Assembly: GCA_930367205.1 (NCBI GenBank)
Contig: OV884009.1
Coordinates: 106,475,189-106,539,188 of the forward strand
DNA from: Acanthosoma haemorrhoidale
Taxonomy: Eukaryota > Arthropoda > Insecta > Hemiptera > Acanthosomatidae
DNA length: 64,000 bases
Direction: 5' to 3'
Part shown: positions 48,770 through 60,403 of the stretch, in pieces
Layout: every line of letters starts with the position of its first letter
Position numbering within the stretch: position 1 is the stretch's first letter
Position numbers and translations under genes: made by a program
Notes under the pieces: model-generated
Databases searched by the model: none
What the model was told of the DNA's origin: nothing
Seen by the model: the letters and a program-made list of their open reading frames with translations, nothing else

Positions 48770-50750
48770 AGCCCTTTATTATTAACCATTTCCTTGAGAC
48801 CAATTCACAAACTCCCTCCTCCTACATTTATTAGGGTCCGCCAGCTTCTTATAGATTCCGTAGACCTCAAAGTGTCCTTGAAAACATCCCAAGACCTAGA
48901 CAATGCAGTGCATTCTTTCACTATTCTGATCCAGAGGTTGGCTTGGAAGGTATTGTCGCCCCACCGTCATCCAAAAATTCACAATCATACTCGTTTACCT
49001 CAGCATCTCATATGCCTTTTCCAATCGAAACGCCGCTCCAGAACAGTGTGGAAAAGATCCTGACATCCTGCTGATCGCCGCTCGTACAATCAGTACAGCA
49101 GATTGGTAAAGCGGCAATTGGCATCCTTCCGTTCCGATTCCTTCAATTCCCACCTCTCCTTTCTGTCTACCAGGGATAACTCCCTGTGGAATGTAACTAA
49201 AAAAATCCTAAAGTATCATCCTGTTTTACACCCACTCCGTCATGATGATGGGTCCTGGGCAGCTTCGGATGGGGATAGGTCGAAGGAATTATCTCAGCAT
49301 CTTACCCATACTTTCACACCTCACCTTTCTCATCAAAACCATACTCACAGCACAACTGTTGAAGATTTCCTCTCTTCACCTATACCTCTCTCACTTTAAC
49401 CAAAAGCCGTTAACCCCTCTGAGGTCAAATACCTTCTGAAAAACTTACCTAACCGAAAATCCCCTGGATATGATCTCCTTACTCCTCAAATTCTCAAACA
49501 ACTTCCTCCTAAAGTCATAATCTTCCTAACCTACATTTATAATTGCATTATCCGAGCGAAGCACTTTCATCTCCTCTGGAAACATTCCATTATTGTCCTA
49601 TTCGCCAAACCCGGTAAACCACCCTTACCCATCTTACCATCCAATTAGCCTACTCCCTACTCTCTCAAAAATATTTGAAAAACTCCTTTTAAAAAGTCTA
49701 CTTCCACTTGTTCAATTATTGAATCCAAAAACCTTTTTTCTACACCCCAGTTTGGTTTCTGTCAACAACATTTCACTGCTCAACAAGGCCTTCGCGTTGT
49801 TCATCACATCTCCTCAGCCCTTGAAACCAAACAGTAATGCACTGCTGCCTTTCTGGACATAGCTCAAGCTTTTGACAGGGTTTGGCACGCAGGTTTACTC
49901 TACAAGCTCAAAAGATATTTACCACAGACCTTTTTCCTAATCATAGAGTCCTACCTTTCAAACCGCTTCTTCCAAGTCCGCTGTGGCTTAGAATATTTTA
50001 ACTACTATCCCATAAAAGCAGGAGTTTCACAGGGCAGTGTCCTGGGTTCCATCCTCAATAACCTATACACCGCTGATATCCCCTCTACCCCCAATACCTT
50101 TTTGGCCACATTTGCAGGTGACACTGCAGTCTTGTCATCCCTCCCAGACCTCGATATAGCATCCCATAACCTTCAAAAACACCTTAATGAGATTGAGTAT
50201 TGGTGCAACTAATGGTGGATCAAAATTAATGAAGCAAAGTGTTCCCACATTACCTTTACCCTCTGTCGCAAGTCTTGTCCACTAGTTTATTTTAACTCCA
50301 TTCCTCTCCCTGCATCCGAGATTATACGGTGCTTAGGCTTTCATCTCGACAAACAGCTGACCTGGTACCCACATATGAGGCTAAATAGATAGGAACTAAA
50401 CAGATGCTTTGGACAAGTACAGACTACTTCAAAGGACATTCTACCTATCAATAGAAAATAAATTACTAGTCTACAAAATTATAATTAGGCCAATCTGGAC
50501 AAACGGAATAGAGTTATGGGGGACAGCAAAAAAGTTGAACATCAAGCGGATCCAATCCTTTCAATCAAATGTCCTGAGAATAATAGTAAATGCACCTTAT
50601 TATGTCAGCAACAAAACCCTTCATAATGATCTTAATATACCCTACATTCTTGAACTCATCCCTTCCAAGTTCATGAAACTCCATAGTAACCTATCCAACC
50701 ACCCTAATCCCGCAGCACAATCATTGCAATGCACTACTCATCCCTTATAA
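48770..50750 (+). pseudogene. LINE ORF2 RT domain, broken
   Basis: In shifting frames I read VTKKILKYHPVLHPLRHDDG, RKSPGYDLLTPQILKQLPPK, TAAFLDIAQAFDRVWHAGLL (motif A), KAGVSQGSVLGSILNNLYTA (motif B) and FLATFAGDTAVLS (motif C). Later come LGFHLDKQLTWYPHM and LLVYKIIIRPIWTNGIELWG. The active-site FADD is FAGD, so the second catalytic Asp position is lost. At least six stops or frameshifts occur. Confidence 0.85.
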
Positions 50751-51131
50751 TCCTCCTTGAAGACTGAAACGGCAGTGGCCTCGTGACATGTTATAAATGC
50801 GTGACAGTGGGAGTTCTGGCAATATCCAGTTTCTCCAATCATGTCCTGAGCGTATGTGGCTCTTGCGCTCTTCGTCAGCCTCCACTGGCTCGTATCCGGT
50901 GATGTGGCTGATGGAGGAGCGAGGGACTTCCCAAGACTCCGCTTCCTCTTTCTCATGCGAGGGAGGTGATAACCATGTTGATTGGGGAGGCCTCTGGGCT
51001 GTTTGTAAATATTGTATGAATGAGCGAGTGAATTGTAAATATGGTATGAATGAGATCATTTATCTCAATTACTTATTGTCTAATAAGGCAGATTGTAATT
51101 TTAGCACAATAAAGAAGTTATTGTATTATTA

Positions 51132-51140
51132 TATAATATA

Positions 51141-51212
<72 letters not shown>

Positions 51213-51213
51213 T
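51132..51213 (+). repeat. (TA)n microsatellite at the LINE 3' end
   Basis: About 80 bp of TA repeats with minor interruptions directly follow the LINE tail. Such tracts often arise from LINE tails or mark insertion into TA-rich targets. Confidence 0.9.
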
Positions 51214-52570
51214 CAGAATATAAAAATACGTCTACTAACTTATACAATGTTTATTAATATAAAAAATAAAGAAATCCTATTAAAATAAATATTTTTATGT
51301 TCTGTCTTCAATATTTTTAACTGTGATAATTTTTTTTTTTAATTTGTATGAGTTTACCTACTGTTGAATAAGGTGAAAATATTTTTTATTTCTTTAAAAC
51401 AGTCAGACATGAATGGTTCATTGTATTTATTATTGTTTGTACATTGTGATTTTGTTATTGGTCGAGTTGGGAATTCATGCTCAGTTTCTCCGGTATGGCT
51501 TTTAAGGTTGTTTTCTTTTCTTACTCAGCTAAAGCTCTAGGTTCCTTCTGTATTTAGTGCATTGCGTCAGTTGGTAAAATGTTCTTCAGAGCAGTTGCAC
51601 CACTTGGGTGTGAAGCCATTGACTTGAGATGTTAAGACGATCTTTTTGAGAATTTCAAACATTTTGGTTTTTTGTAGCAGTTCCACGCTTAATATGGTTA
51701 AACTCCTAGTAAATATAACAGTGCATTAAGGTTTTCTATCACTTATATTTCTCCTATTTTATGACGACTGCAGTAATTGATATGTTTTAGGTTAGAAAGC
51801 TGATCTTTATTCTCTAGAATTACAATGAACAACGCAAGTTTTATTGGACAACAATAACTGATTTATTTTCTTCATTTGATAAATTGTGTTAATTCCCTGA
51901 CCTCAAAGTAGATTGGTGGTGATATCTTCTATGGGGAGCTCAGTGGGTATACCTTTAAGTGCTGCCTTTGGGTTTATCCTGTGTTTTGGGGTATATGAGT
52001 GAAAAAACGAGATTTAACGTCAGTTCATTTCAATTCACTGTTAAGGGAGAAATCGTTGGCATTGTTAACATAAAATGTGGTTTTATCCCCAAAGTGCTTG
52101 ATATTCATTCATTCAATTTGTGTTTCATTTTAGTAATTATTTCTCTAAAGTTTATGTATAACCTACTTATTATTATGGGGGGATATTGGTTAGCCAATTT
52201 CTTCCTGAGATCTTCATTCTGAGAAAACCTCTTAAATGTTTTCAACTTCAATGTTATATTATATTGCATTGACTCCTCTTTTCCTTTTCGTGGCTTGATT
52301 ATCAATTGATATACGTTGAGTGGATACATCTATGATATACGTGGACCTTCTGCAAGGGGCACTGTATACGTTATTTATGATACCATAAGTTTAATTGGGA
52401 ATGAACACTAAAAAAAACAAAAAAAAAACAGAAGATGTCTTAATTTAATAAAAACTTATAGAAACAAGCTAGATCACTGACAAGATACATTTGTACTCAA
52501 GAGTTGCTACAGTGGGACTTGTTATGTTTTTATTTTTCCAACAGGTGTTGATGACCAAACAAGCCAAGCC
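51214..52570. other. Non-coding stretch
   Basis: No recognised gene. The 87-codon frame at 51959 starts at GTG and has no identifiable domain. Confidence 0.4.
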
Positions 52571-52574
52571 CTAT

Positions 52575-52737
52575 CATCCATTTTAATAATTATTATTTAA
52601 AGAAAAAAGATATTGACAGGGCTGGGATTCGACTTGAAGACCTCCTGATCTCTGCCAGGTAATCATCCAATTGAGTCATTCCTGGACACCCTAACCTAGT
52701 CAAGTTCTAATTTCTTTAGCTGATCTCATGTAACCAG
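52575..52737 (-). repeat. tRNA-derived SINE, left arm of an inverted pair
   Basis: The minus strand has the A box 'tgactcaattggatgattac' and the B box 'agtcgaatcccagcc', then a tail ending 'attattaattattaaa'. The 5' flank 'ggttacatgagatcagc' is matched in inverse at the second copy. Confidence 0.75.
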
Positions 52738-52923
52738 TAAAAAATCAAATATCATAGTAACAGTCATTCAAAGGAATCTATTAAGTTACCAAGAAGTATT
52801 TGCTTTTTAGATAACAAATGTTTAAGTATTTTACCTTTACCGACTTTATATCAATAATTATTGGTTATTTTATGTAATCCTACTGGTTTTTTTAATTATT
52901 AACCAAGTAAAAGCATTGTCAGA

Positions 52924-53035
52924 GGTTATATGAGATCAGCTACAAAGAGCTGGGCTTAGTTGGTCGAGTGCCTGGTTGGAGATTAGGAGATCCCTGCCAT
53001 GTCAATATCTTTTTTATTTGACTAATAATTATATA
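52924..53035 (+). repeat. tRNA-derived SINE, right arm of an inverted pair
   Basis: The + strand reads 'ggttatatgagatcagc', the A box 'gggcttagttggtcgagtg', then 'ggagattaggagatccctgcc' with the B box deleted, and the tail 'tgactaataattat'. It lies 130 bp upstream of the exon at 53168. Confidence 0.7.
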
Positions 53036-53167
53036 AAAATGTGATTACACATTCTACAACTCGTAGCAATTTTTCTTTTTCTTTATGTGATAATTATTAA
53101 TGATTTTTATTTTAACTCATCATAAAATAGATATTTATTGGTCTTATCATGTTTGAAATTTGTTTAG

Positions 53168-53377
53168 CACAGTGGTATGTTCCGCGGAGAAGGACTAGTC
53201 TGCTTTGCATGCGGTGGATCTGGACACACGCAGGAATACTCACTGAGGATAAGCCCTAGAGCCCCAGGGGAAGCTTACTTCCCATTCTTAGACTCTCACG
53301 AGCCTCCTGCCAACTATAGGGGTCCTAGAGGTCACTCTGTCAATGTCTGTGCTCTTTGCTCCACACTTTTAAACCAG
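53168..53377 (+). CDS. Unnamed conserved domain, exon A (Cys-pair region)
   Basis: 70 codons read HSGMFRGEGLVCFACGGSGH, then APGEAYFPFLDSHEPP and GHSVNVCALCSTLLNQ. Two CxxC pairs (CFAC, CALC) about 45 residues apart suggest a zinc-binding fold. A pyrimidine-containing acceptor ends 'tttag' at 53167; an alternative acceptor 'cacag' ends at 53172. No GT donor follows at the right place. The frame is instead kept by ending at 53377 before GC, giving 'CAG|GCAAAT', a GC-AG donor. The reading joins in phase 0 to the exon at 58758. I recall similar segments in arthropod proteins but cannot name the family. It could be a 3' module of the BTB gene or a separate gene; upstream exons were not found. Confidence 0.8.
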
Positions 53378-55079
53378 GCAAATATCATGATAATATTTCA
53401 TTATTATACATTTAAATAATAAATGGGCATATTCTCGAAACAATATTTTTTTCAAAAAAGCATAATGTTCTATTTTTATTAAATATTGACCAAACATAAT
53501 ACCACTTTCGAACTGTACATAATTCTTATTTTAGTTAATGAATTATTATGGTTTATGATCTCTACTCTGCGTGCTTTGAAATGTCTTTTCAATTATTAGT
53601 TGATTTTTACTAATTTCAATAGTAATTAATTTGAATTCCTTCAAAATCCTTTAGTGGTGGTGGCTGGTTATTGTTAAATGGGCTTGCTTATGGACTCACG
53701 CTTCTTCCAAGTCCTCAGCTATCTTTTGAACTGGTCTACCCTCTTTCGATACAACATCTTGAATGTCAATTAACTTCCCCTTCGTTTAAGGTATCCTTTG
53801 TTTGTAACCTCTCTTACCTGACAGAGGTTTTTCCTTGGTTGATGGTTTGTAAATAGATCCTGTAGTTATAATAACACAAAGTCACTTTCAACCCTGGATT
53901 TAAATTAAAATATAATTAACTCTATTTTTAATTACAAATTAGAAATCTTTGCTATTGGAGTGGTTAGCAAGAAGGGAGAGATAAATGCTTCAATCAATAT
54001 GAAATTATTAAGGTACAGTGGAATTCATTAAGACCTAGGAAAAAAGTAATGAAAATCTAAGTATGCATACATATGCAATAGTTTAGATATAAGAAAAATT
54101 CGAGTTATTAATTAAAAAAAGCATCACAGAATCAAGGGTTTTGAAAAAAATTTTAATGACTTTTTTTTAATTATAGTTAACTTAAGTTAAGCCTTGGCAC
54201 ACATTACATATTATTAATCAGGACGTTTCTGAAATGAAACTTCTGTTTATTCTGGGACTTCGTCTACTAAGAATGTCAAGGAGATACAATCAAATTTGTA
54301 TTGTCATAAAAAAACTTGGGATTGTCTAATCTTTCCAGGATAGGGTTTGATCGAGGATCAAACCTAAGCTTTTAACCAAAGAGAAAAACTTTATAAGACT
54401 GGAATCAATAGTGAAGTGAGTTATATCATTTAAGGCTTCGAGGAGGGGGACATAAACCTATTATGAGTGCTATAAATTTCTCTGAATTTAATTTAAGTAG
54501 CCTTGCTCAACGCAATGGGGTGTGTTAAGTTTTTGAAGAATACAACGTTCCTAATAGCTAAAATTTAATCAATAATAGAATTATGCTAAATATCCTTCTC
54601 ATAAAGTTTTATATTTATGCAACGTTTTGAATCATTTAGTTAATTTTAAGCAGTATCTAATGTTGTGACAAGGGGCCAAATATTGAGACACATTTTCATA
54701 TTTAATTGAATAACGCAATATAATTTATTTACATAAGACACGAGACATAGGTATCGAAAACTGTACGCATACTCTCAAACTGAAACCTTCTGAACACATG
54801 CCAGGTGTGTCGTAACACACTGTTATTTATAACAGTTTCTTACACTTACAGTTATTTATAACGGTTCTTCACTACAATCTCCCCCACTTATTACAAACAC
54901 ACTTAGGAGACATAGTCCTCGAGATACCTTTTCCTCTCCTGGTAGGCCTAGGCGATGGCACAGACGGACCAGGCTGAACAGGTGATGGCTTTGGATGGGA
55001 TGGACTAGGCAAGTTGAGCTGTGTACCTGGACTACTCACCTGTGGTGAAGGAGGTGTTGGTGGCGATTAGTGGTCTAGT

Positions 55080-55475
55080 GGCAAGCTTGTAGTTTCAGTT
55101 TTGAATGGCACCCCCATTCTGTGCTGTGGAACCAAAGGAGTAAAGGAGACTTCTTTCTTCGGAACCAAGGTGGCGACCAGCTGATTAATATGGCGTTTCA
55201 GGGTGCGACCTGTGTCCAACTCGACAATATAATGGTACTGGCCGAGTTCCTCCTGATGGTGCCAAACTGCCAAACGTCTTGGTTTCCTAAGTGAATCTTC
55301 ACCTGCACTCTCTCCCCCACTTGAAGACTACGAACCCGCAATGCAGTAGGCACAGTTGGAGCCAGAGGTTTGCTGTTGGGTATCAGAGCATCGAGACGAG
55401 TACGGATCCTTCTCTTTAGGTACAGTTCCGAAGGAGATAGACCTGAGGCTAAGGGTGTTGGCCTGTAGCGGAACA
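55080..55475 (-). pseudogene. Integrase C-terminal region of the gypsy-like element
   Basis: Minus frames read MFRYRPTPLASGLSPSELYL, LQVGERVQVKIHLGNQDVWQ, then HHQEELGQYHYIVELDTGRT and LKRHINQL. These form the integrase tail, including the chromodomain-free GxxVxVK... and VxL.(D/T)G(R)xxRRHxxQL pattern of insect gypsies. A frameshift near 55235 separates the two parts. Confidence 0.8.
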
Positions 55476-56069
55476 TTATGTTCCGCAGCTTAGAACACAG
55501 CGGAGCATAATGTTGAGCCTTCTTTTCAATGTCTGGATGCTGCGTTCTGCTAGACCATTCGTGGCTGGATGATTTGGCGCGCTAAACTTTTGAAATATCC
55601 CACGCTCTTTGCAATACAGCTGGAACTCTTCACTTTTGAAGATGGCAGCGTTGTCTGAAACCATCACCGAGGGGTAACCTCGGTACCAAAAATATGCCTT
55701 CAAGCAGAGTTGTTGTTGAAAACGAGGACGGAGCATCGCGGATCATGCGAACTCCTGCCCACTTCGACTTTGCGTCCACACACATCAAAAAGAAATGGCC
55801 ATCACAAGGCCCTGCATAGTCGATGTGCACTCTCTCCCAATTCTCATCAAGCTGATCCTAGTGATGAATTGGCGCTTTCTGCGGACTTTGGCACAGGGTT
55901 TACAGCTCTTCACAAGACGTTCTATGTCCTTGTCCAATCCTTCCCAGTAAACGTATCTCCTGACAAGTTGCTTCATCTTAGTTATTCCCAAATGCGATGC
56001 ATGAAGCTCTTGGAGAATTGGCATTTGCAGACACTTTAGGATTACTGCTCGATCGGAATGGAATAACAT
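55476..56069 (-). pseudogene. Integrase zinc-binding and core region
   Basis: The right part (56069-55785) holds LQELHASHLGITKMKQLVRR and CKPCAK, an HHCC zinc finger. Next is MHIDYAGPCDGHFFLMCVDA (catalytic D). The left part (55736-55476) has PSVMVSDNAAIFKSEEFQLY (second D) and NHPATNGLAERSIQTLKRRL (E). Frame changes near 55830 and 55735 break the protein. The DDE triad is recognisable. Confidence 0.88.
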
Positions 56070-56084
56070 GTTGCCAGAGACAGT

Positions 56085-56396
56085 CTACGAGCTATCCTTG
56101 CGGCTGGTCTTGAGCTCCTGCAGTAATGCTTGCAACTTTGGGTCTTTCACAGTTTCCTTGGCGACTGTGTCGGCAGTGATAGCAAAACTGGAGATCTGGA
56201 GCAGTGTTTCAGCATACAGCACATTGACCTCCTGATCAATCAACATTTCTGGTGACTCACTAGCTTTACCTTTAGGCTTGATGAGGTTATCTGAGTAAGA
56301 GCGGAAAGAGACTGGAGTCGGTTGCAGCGGTACGTTGAGTTCAAGTTTCTTGAAAGCAGTTTCTGAGAGCAAGGAGAAACGTGCACCTGAATCCAC
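56085..56396 (-). pseudogene. Protease fused to the integrase linker
   Basis: The minus frame begins MDSGARFSLLSETAFKKLEL, with an aspartic protease motif DSGA. It runs through VSFRSYSDNLIKPKG and continues without a stop into TADTVAKETVKDPKLQALLQ, sequence that normally precedes the integrase zinc finger. The junction, near 56270, marks an in-frame deletion of the whole RT/RNase H region (usually about 2 kb). The element is therefore non-autonomous. Confidence 0.82.
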
Positions 56397-56405
56397 TTCA
56401 AACGA

Positions 56406-56990
56406 TTACGGATTATTGTTGAGAGTGAGGGTTGGATCTTGAAGGATCTGTTCGCGTATCCAATTGTCCTTCAGGCCTCTGATGAATTGAGCACGAAGGA
56501 ATATTTGAGCTATTGAGAACCTCTTTTTATGGGTGGCACTGGGACAGGCTGTGTAAAAATCACAGTCCTTCAACTTTTCCTTCAGGGATGCGACGAAATC
56601 CGAAATTGATTGATGTGGCTGCTGAGTGATGCTGAGGAAGTAGTGCTGTGAGACAACGGTTGAGACTGATGGAGCCAGAATTTTTTGAAATGGCACTTCA
56701 AGGTTATGATGTCGATTTCCTTGATAAAATCATCTGGTCCCAGAAAAGCAGCTAAGTTGTTAAATTGTTCTTTCCCAATCGATGAACGCAAAAGTTGAAC
56801 CTTTTTTGTATCATCAGTGACGTTTTTGAGTTCACAATAGTTGTCAAAACGCTCCATGTATGACGAAAACTGTTCAGTTTTGGGGTCATAGTTTTCAAAT
56901 GGTATTAGTGGTAATGCTGGTGTGGTTTGTTGACTTCCCAGAGCAGATGACAAAACATCAACTTCTCAAACTGTACTGAATTCATTGTGA
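56406..56990 (-). pseudogene. gag of the gypsy-like element
   Basis: Minus-strand pieces: PLIPFENYDPKTEQFSSYME, RFDNYCELKNVTDDTKKVQL and LLRSSIGKEQFNNLAAF in one frame (56953-56582), then QPHQSISDFVASLKEKLKDC and QFIRGLKDNWIREQILQD in the other (56696-56406). This is the capsid core of mdg/gypsy-type elements. A true ATG (MNSVQFEKL, about 56990) lies in a third frame, so a further shift occurred near 56955. Confidence 0.82.
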
Positions 56991-57022
56991 CTTGATTTGC
57001 TTGTTTAAATCAGGCATATAAC

Positions 57023-57056
<34 letters not shown>

Positions 57057-57544
57057 TCGATATCAAAGGTGACTGTTCACTGTTAGAGGCACTCAATTTT
57101 CCTAATGTTTTGCACTTTCATCCTCGTCGCCAACTTGTCACAAATATTGAGACACATTTTCATATTTAATTGAATAACACAATATAATTTATTTACATAA
57201 GACACGAGACACAGGTATCGAAAACTGTAAGCATACTTTCAAACTGAAACCTTCTGAACACATACCAGGTGTGTCATAACACACTGTTATTTATAACAGT
57301 TTCTTACACTTACAGTTATTTATAACGGTTCTTCACTACATCTACTGTCAACAATCAGTCATCGGTTCGCAAAAACAAATTCATTTCTGGCAAGCAAAAG
57401 GCAATTTTACATTACAGAGTAAAATAAAGTAAAAACCAAGGCAGGTGCCAGCCTAAAATCTGGACATGTATAGCAAACATTAAATACAAATAAAAATGCA
57501 AAGAATAAAGTATAGAAATACAATATTTAATTAATCATTTTCAA

Positions 57545-58085
57545 ACTAGTATATATAGAGTGGTTTATGGTATCAAATGCTTTGGAGAAATCTAGGAGAA
57601 TTAGTGTTAATTTTTGTTGATTGATAGCAGCATGAATGTCGATATTATACTAGCTAGTGCAGATTGTATAGAGTAGCCAGGACCTAAACCATGTTGGATA
57701 AGGATATAGAAGTTTGGACTCTTCCAGGAAATAGGAGATTTGGGATTAGACTAGTTTTTAAATACGTTTGGAGAGATTAGAAAAGATGAAGATTTGGCGA
57801 TAAGTCTTTTGGTTATGTCAGCTAGGATTTTATTTTTAAGGGTTGGCCTAAAGCTTTCTTCCAAGAAACTGGGAAGACTGCATTTTGAAGGGAAAAAATT
57901 GTATATGTGGAGAAAACCAGGTCGGATAACTGTAAGGCATAGTTTTATTAACTTATCAGGAAATTCTGTCAGGACCAGTGGCATTAGTCTATGCTCTCAT
58001 TACAGAGGTTATAAGGTCTGTTAGAGAAATGTATTTGAAATAAAAATCATCACCATTAAATGAGGGCTCGCTAGAAAAGTAGGAT
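57545..58085 (-). pseudogene. LINE reverse transcriptase fragment
   Basis: Minus-strand pieces read MPLVLTEFPDKLIKLCLTVI and HIYNFFPSKCSLPSFLEESF, where members have PSxWKxAxxxPLLK; QHGLGPGYSIQSAL (GFRKGHSTxTAL-like); and LILLDFSKAFDTINHSIYT (motif A, catalytic D). The order matches the RT fingers of CR1/Jockey-type LINEs. Motifs B and C are absent. It sits in the 5.4 kb intron. Confidence 0.8.
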
Positions 58086-58757
58086 GATGGAGAGGTGAAA
58101 TAGTTGAGGTAGCAGATACAAAATATGAATTCAGTTCATCAGGGGGAAACTGAGATTACCTGATGACAGAGCTCCAGAGTAGTTGCTGAGGGAGAGTTTT
58201 AGAAGCAGTTGCCATTTGTATTTGAAATCAGGAGCAAGGGAAAGGTCTTAATGAAAGTGCTTGGACTTAGCCCACTGGACTGTCCAGTTGTGGAGTACCC
58301 TGAACCCCTGCTAGTCATTTATAAGTCTTGCTCGTGTGAAGTCGGGCAGGCTCAAGCATTCTTTGCAAGTCCTTGATCTGGCATGTGGATGGAGCAGTCC
58401 GGCAACGAAAAGTAGAGGTTTTTAGGGAGGCAAGGTAATAGGCCAAAAAATACAGACCCTTAGGGAAATCCCGTAGGCTGTTGTATGAATTCAGATTAAT
58501 CCTCAGGTATCTGGGATTAGTTGTTTTGTTACCTTTCTCTTAAATAGTTAATAAAGGGCATCTCTGCTTTGATAAAACATCTTTTAATTAAAATTAATTA
58601 TAATATCGAGCCGTTTTGGTTAGGCTGCCTTACAGGATCTCCTTTACAATTTTAAGTATACAATTATCTAGTCATACCAACAACTCACCGTGAAACACAT
58701 ACATTTATATTTTTTTTTAAAATTGTTACTGAAAATTATTTGTTTATTTACTGTTAG

Positions 58758-58915
58758 CAATGGGATCGCTACCAAAGAGAAGGAACTTCACATTCACGGC
58801 GCCTTTACTGGCTTAAGAGGGTGGATAATGGGCCATACACTGGAGCAGAACTTGCTGCCCAAGGGGAGTATGCTGCCAACTTCCTTTCCCTTGACCATCA
58901 GCATCAACCATTCAG
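58758..58915 (+). CDS. Unnamed conserved domain, exon B (LYWLKRVDNGPYTGAE)
   Basis: Begins directly after the acceptor 'tgttag' with CAA TGG GAT and reads QWDRYQREGTSHSRRLYWLK, then RVDNGPYTGAELAAQGEYAA and NFLSLDHQHQPF. A GTAGAT donor follows at 58916, leaving phase 2. Joined to exon A the reading is ...CSTLLNQ-QWDRYQREG..., a smooth continuation with the Trp and basic/aromatic residues after the second Cys pair. A 77-codon frame at 58690 covers the same bases in another frame and is a shadow. The next exon should lie beyond 58916, and I did not find it inside the window. Function unknown. Confidence 0.82.
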
Positions 58916-60170
58916 GTAGATAATTCATTCAGTATATTATCAAACTATAATTAAATTTATTTAATTTGTATTGTGGGTAATTCCCCATATTATTTAGTTA
59001 GCTGTACAAAAATAAATATCTAAACTATGTTCTGAACACTTAAACATAAACCTTAAATTATCTTATTGGACAATACTGTTGAATGGAGGGAAGTACTATT
59101 GATTGAAATATTTCTACTTTTGCACGTTTTTAATTTTAATTAAAATGAGATTTAAAAATAAAATAAATAAGAAATGATGTACGTTTGTCAAAAATAAATT
59201 TATTTAATAGTTTGAAGCTTTGATTCTCAGGGGTTTCGTACCTTCCTGTTGAAAATTTGAGTATAAAGTGAATTATTGAAGTTTCTATTAATAAATAAAG
59301 AATTGTAAATAGTTATGTTTTTTATTAAATGTCTTCTGGCTTTGGTACCTCATGGATTAAGAAATTCATTTGCGGTGGCCACCTTGACTTATTTTATTTT
59401 ATATCTTCTATATTGTAACTATGTTAACTTACTTTCTTATTGCCCACTTAATTTCTGCTTCTATACATTACTAACGCTGACTCTTTACCCAGTAAATAAT
59501 CCGTCAACTGACCATCACAATGTCCCAGGCACCAACTAAAGCTTTTTATCTCCAAGCTCTTACTGATGCTCCCAACTGGCACATAGTCCGCAACCACCAA
59601 CTAAAACCTTAAAGGATTACAACTACAGCCCAATAGTTCCTCAGGGCGGCAACAGCCTGACTTATCTGTTCATTATTTTTGTTATTATTTACTGATTTGC
59701 TATGCCCGTAAACAATGTTTAATTTAATATTTTCACAATATCAATATTATTTATTCAAGATTCATTTAAAAAATATACAGGAAATTAGTTTTTAATGATT
59801 AATTATTCATTTGTTTTGAATGTAATTTTTTTGTGTTAACTTGCATCTCAATTTATTTACATCTGGAAGTTTCAATGTATTAGGTATTCAGTAATCACTT
59901 GTTGTCTATGGTAGTTGGGTTACTATATGTATATAATTAGATGTACTGCGCTTATTATTATTTTTGTAATGCTGAGATTGTGGTGTAATTAGGTGTGCTT
60001 AACACTGCATAATTTATCTTATAATTTTGTTATTAAACATTATTATTTATAATTTATCTGATCAAAAAGGTAGAGTATGATGTGTTGAACATTTACCTTG
60101 CCTATAAGTAATTTACTGGAAATAAAATAAACATGAATACAATTACAGTGTAATTTGCTTTCAATAGTGA
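58916..60170 (+). other. Non-coding stretch after exon B
   Basis: No further exon in phase 2 was recognised. The 74-codon frame at 59315 starts at GTG and is a hydrophobic stretch without a motif. Confidence 0.4.
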
Positions 60171-60199
60171 TGCGTTATATAATCATATTCCGGATACGT

Positions 60200-60403
60200 C
60201 CTTAGTTCCAGGTACGATGCCTTTGATTGATTTTGTAACTCATCTGCATTAAATTCATTCGTATATAATGATGTCGGATACAACAATAATCCAGTTATAG
60301 CAATGTTCTGATTAATTTTCTTTTTAATCCGGATACAACAGTGTTCAGATATAACGATCTGAATCCCTAGGTCCCTTGAAGATCTTTATAAGGGAATTCC
60401 ACT
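60200..60403. mobile_element. Tigger-like terminal fragment
   Basis: The minus strand reads 'tacagtggaattccc' and 'gatcgttatatctgaacac', then 'gttgtatccggatt', a pogo/Tigger end. The opposite terminus was not located with certainty. Confidence 0.5.

Larger units (their letters stand above)
47825..51140 (+). mobile_element. Jockey-like LINE, near full length, inactive
   Basis: Contains the end of ORF1 (47834-48115), an endonuclease (48116-48650), RT pieces (49430-50750) and a 3' UTR ending in 'cacaataaagaagttattg' with a short A/T-rich tail. The same 3' end occurs on the minus strand at 1640-1890. ORF1 and ORF2 nearly abut, as in Jockey elements. The 5' end is missing (truncated near 47825). 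Confidence 0.9.
54661..57340 (-). mobile_element. Ty3/gypsy-like LTR retrotransposon lacking RT
   Basis: LTRs at 54661-54876 (3' LTR) and 57136-57340 (5' LTR) are about 95% alike. Read on the minus strand they start TGTAGTGAAG. The 5' LTR is followed by a PBS-like 'ttggcgacgaggatgaaag' (57117-57134) and the 3' LTR is preceded by a purine tract 'gtgggggagat' (54877-54890). Minus-strand order is gag, protease, integrase. The RT and RNase H regions are missing, as in the 26 kb element. The LTR left end has about 14 bp ('aaggggcc' block) not found in the right LTR. Confidence 0.92.
53378..58757 (+). other. Probable GC-AG intron, 5.38 kb
   Basis: Donor GC at 53378-53379 (context cag|gcaaat); acceptor 'tttactgttag' ending at 58757. 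Both sides are phase 0. It contains the gypsy-like element at 54661-57340 and a minus-strand LINE fragment at 57545-58085. Confidence 0.7.

Noticed and set aside
54344..54364. Small palindrome 'ggtttgatc gag gatcaaacc'
   Set aside because: Resembles a stray SINE B box with chance symmetry; no partner feature.
59315..59539. Hydrophobic 74-codon frame that could suggest a membrane protein
   Set aside because: Starts at GTG, and T-rich AT-biased DNA readily yields Leu/Phe/Tyr-rich frames.
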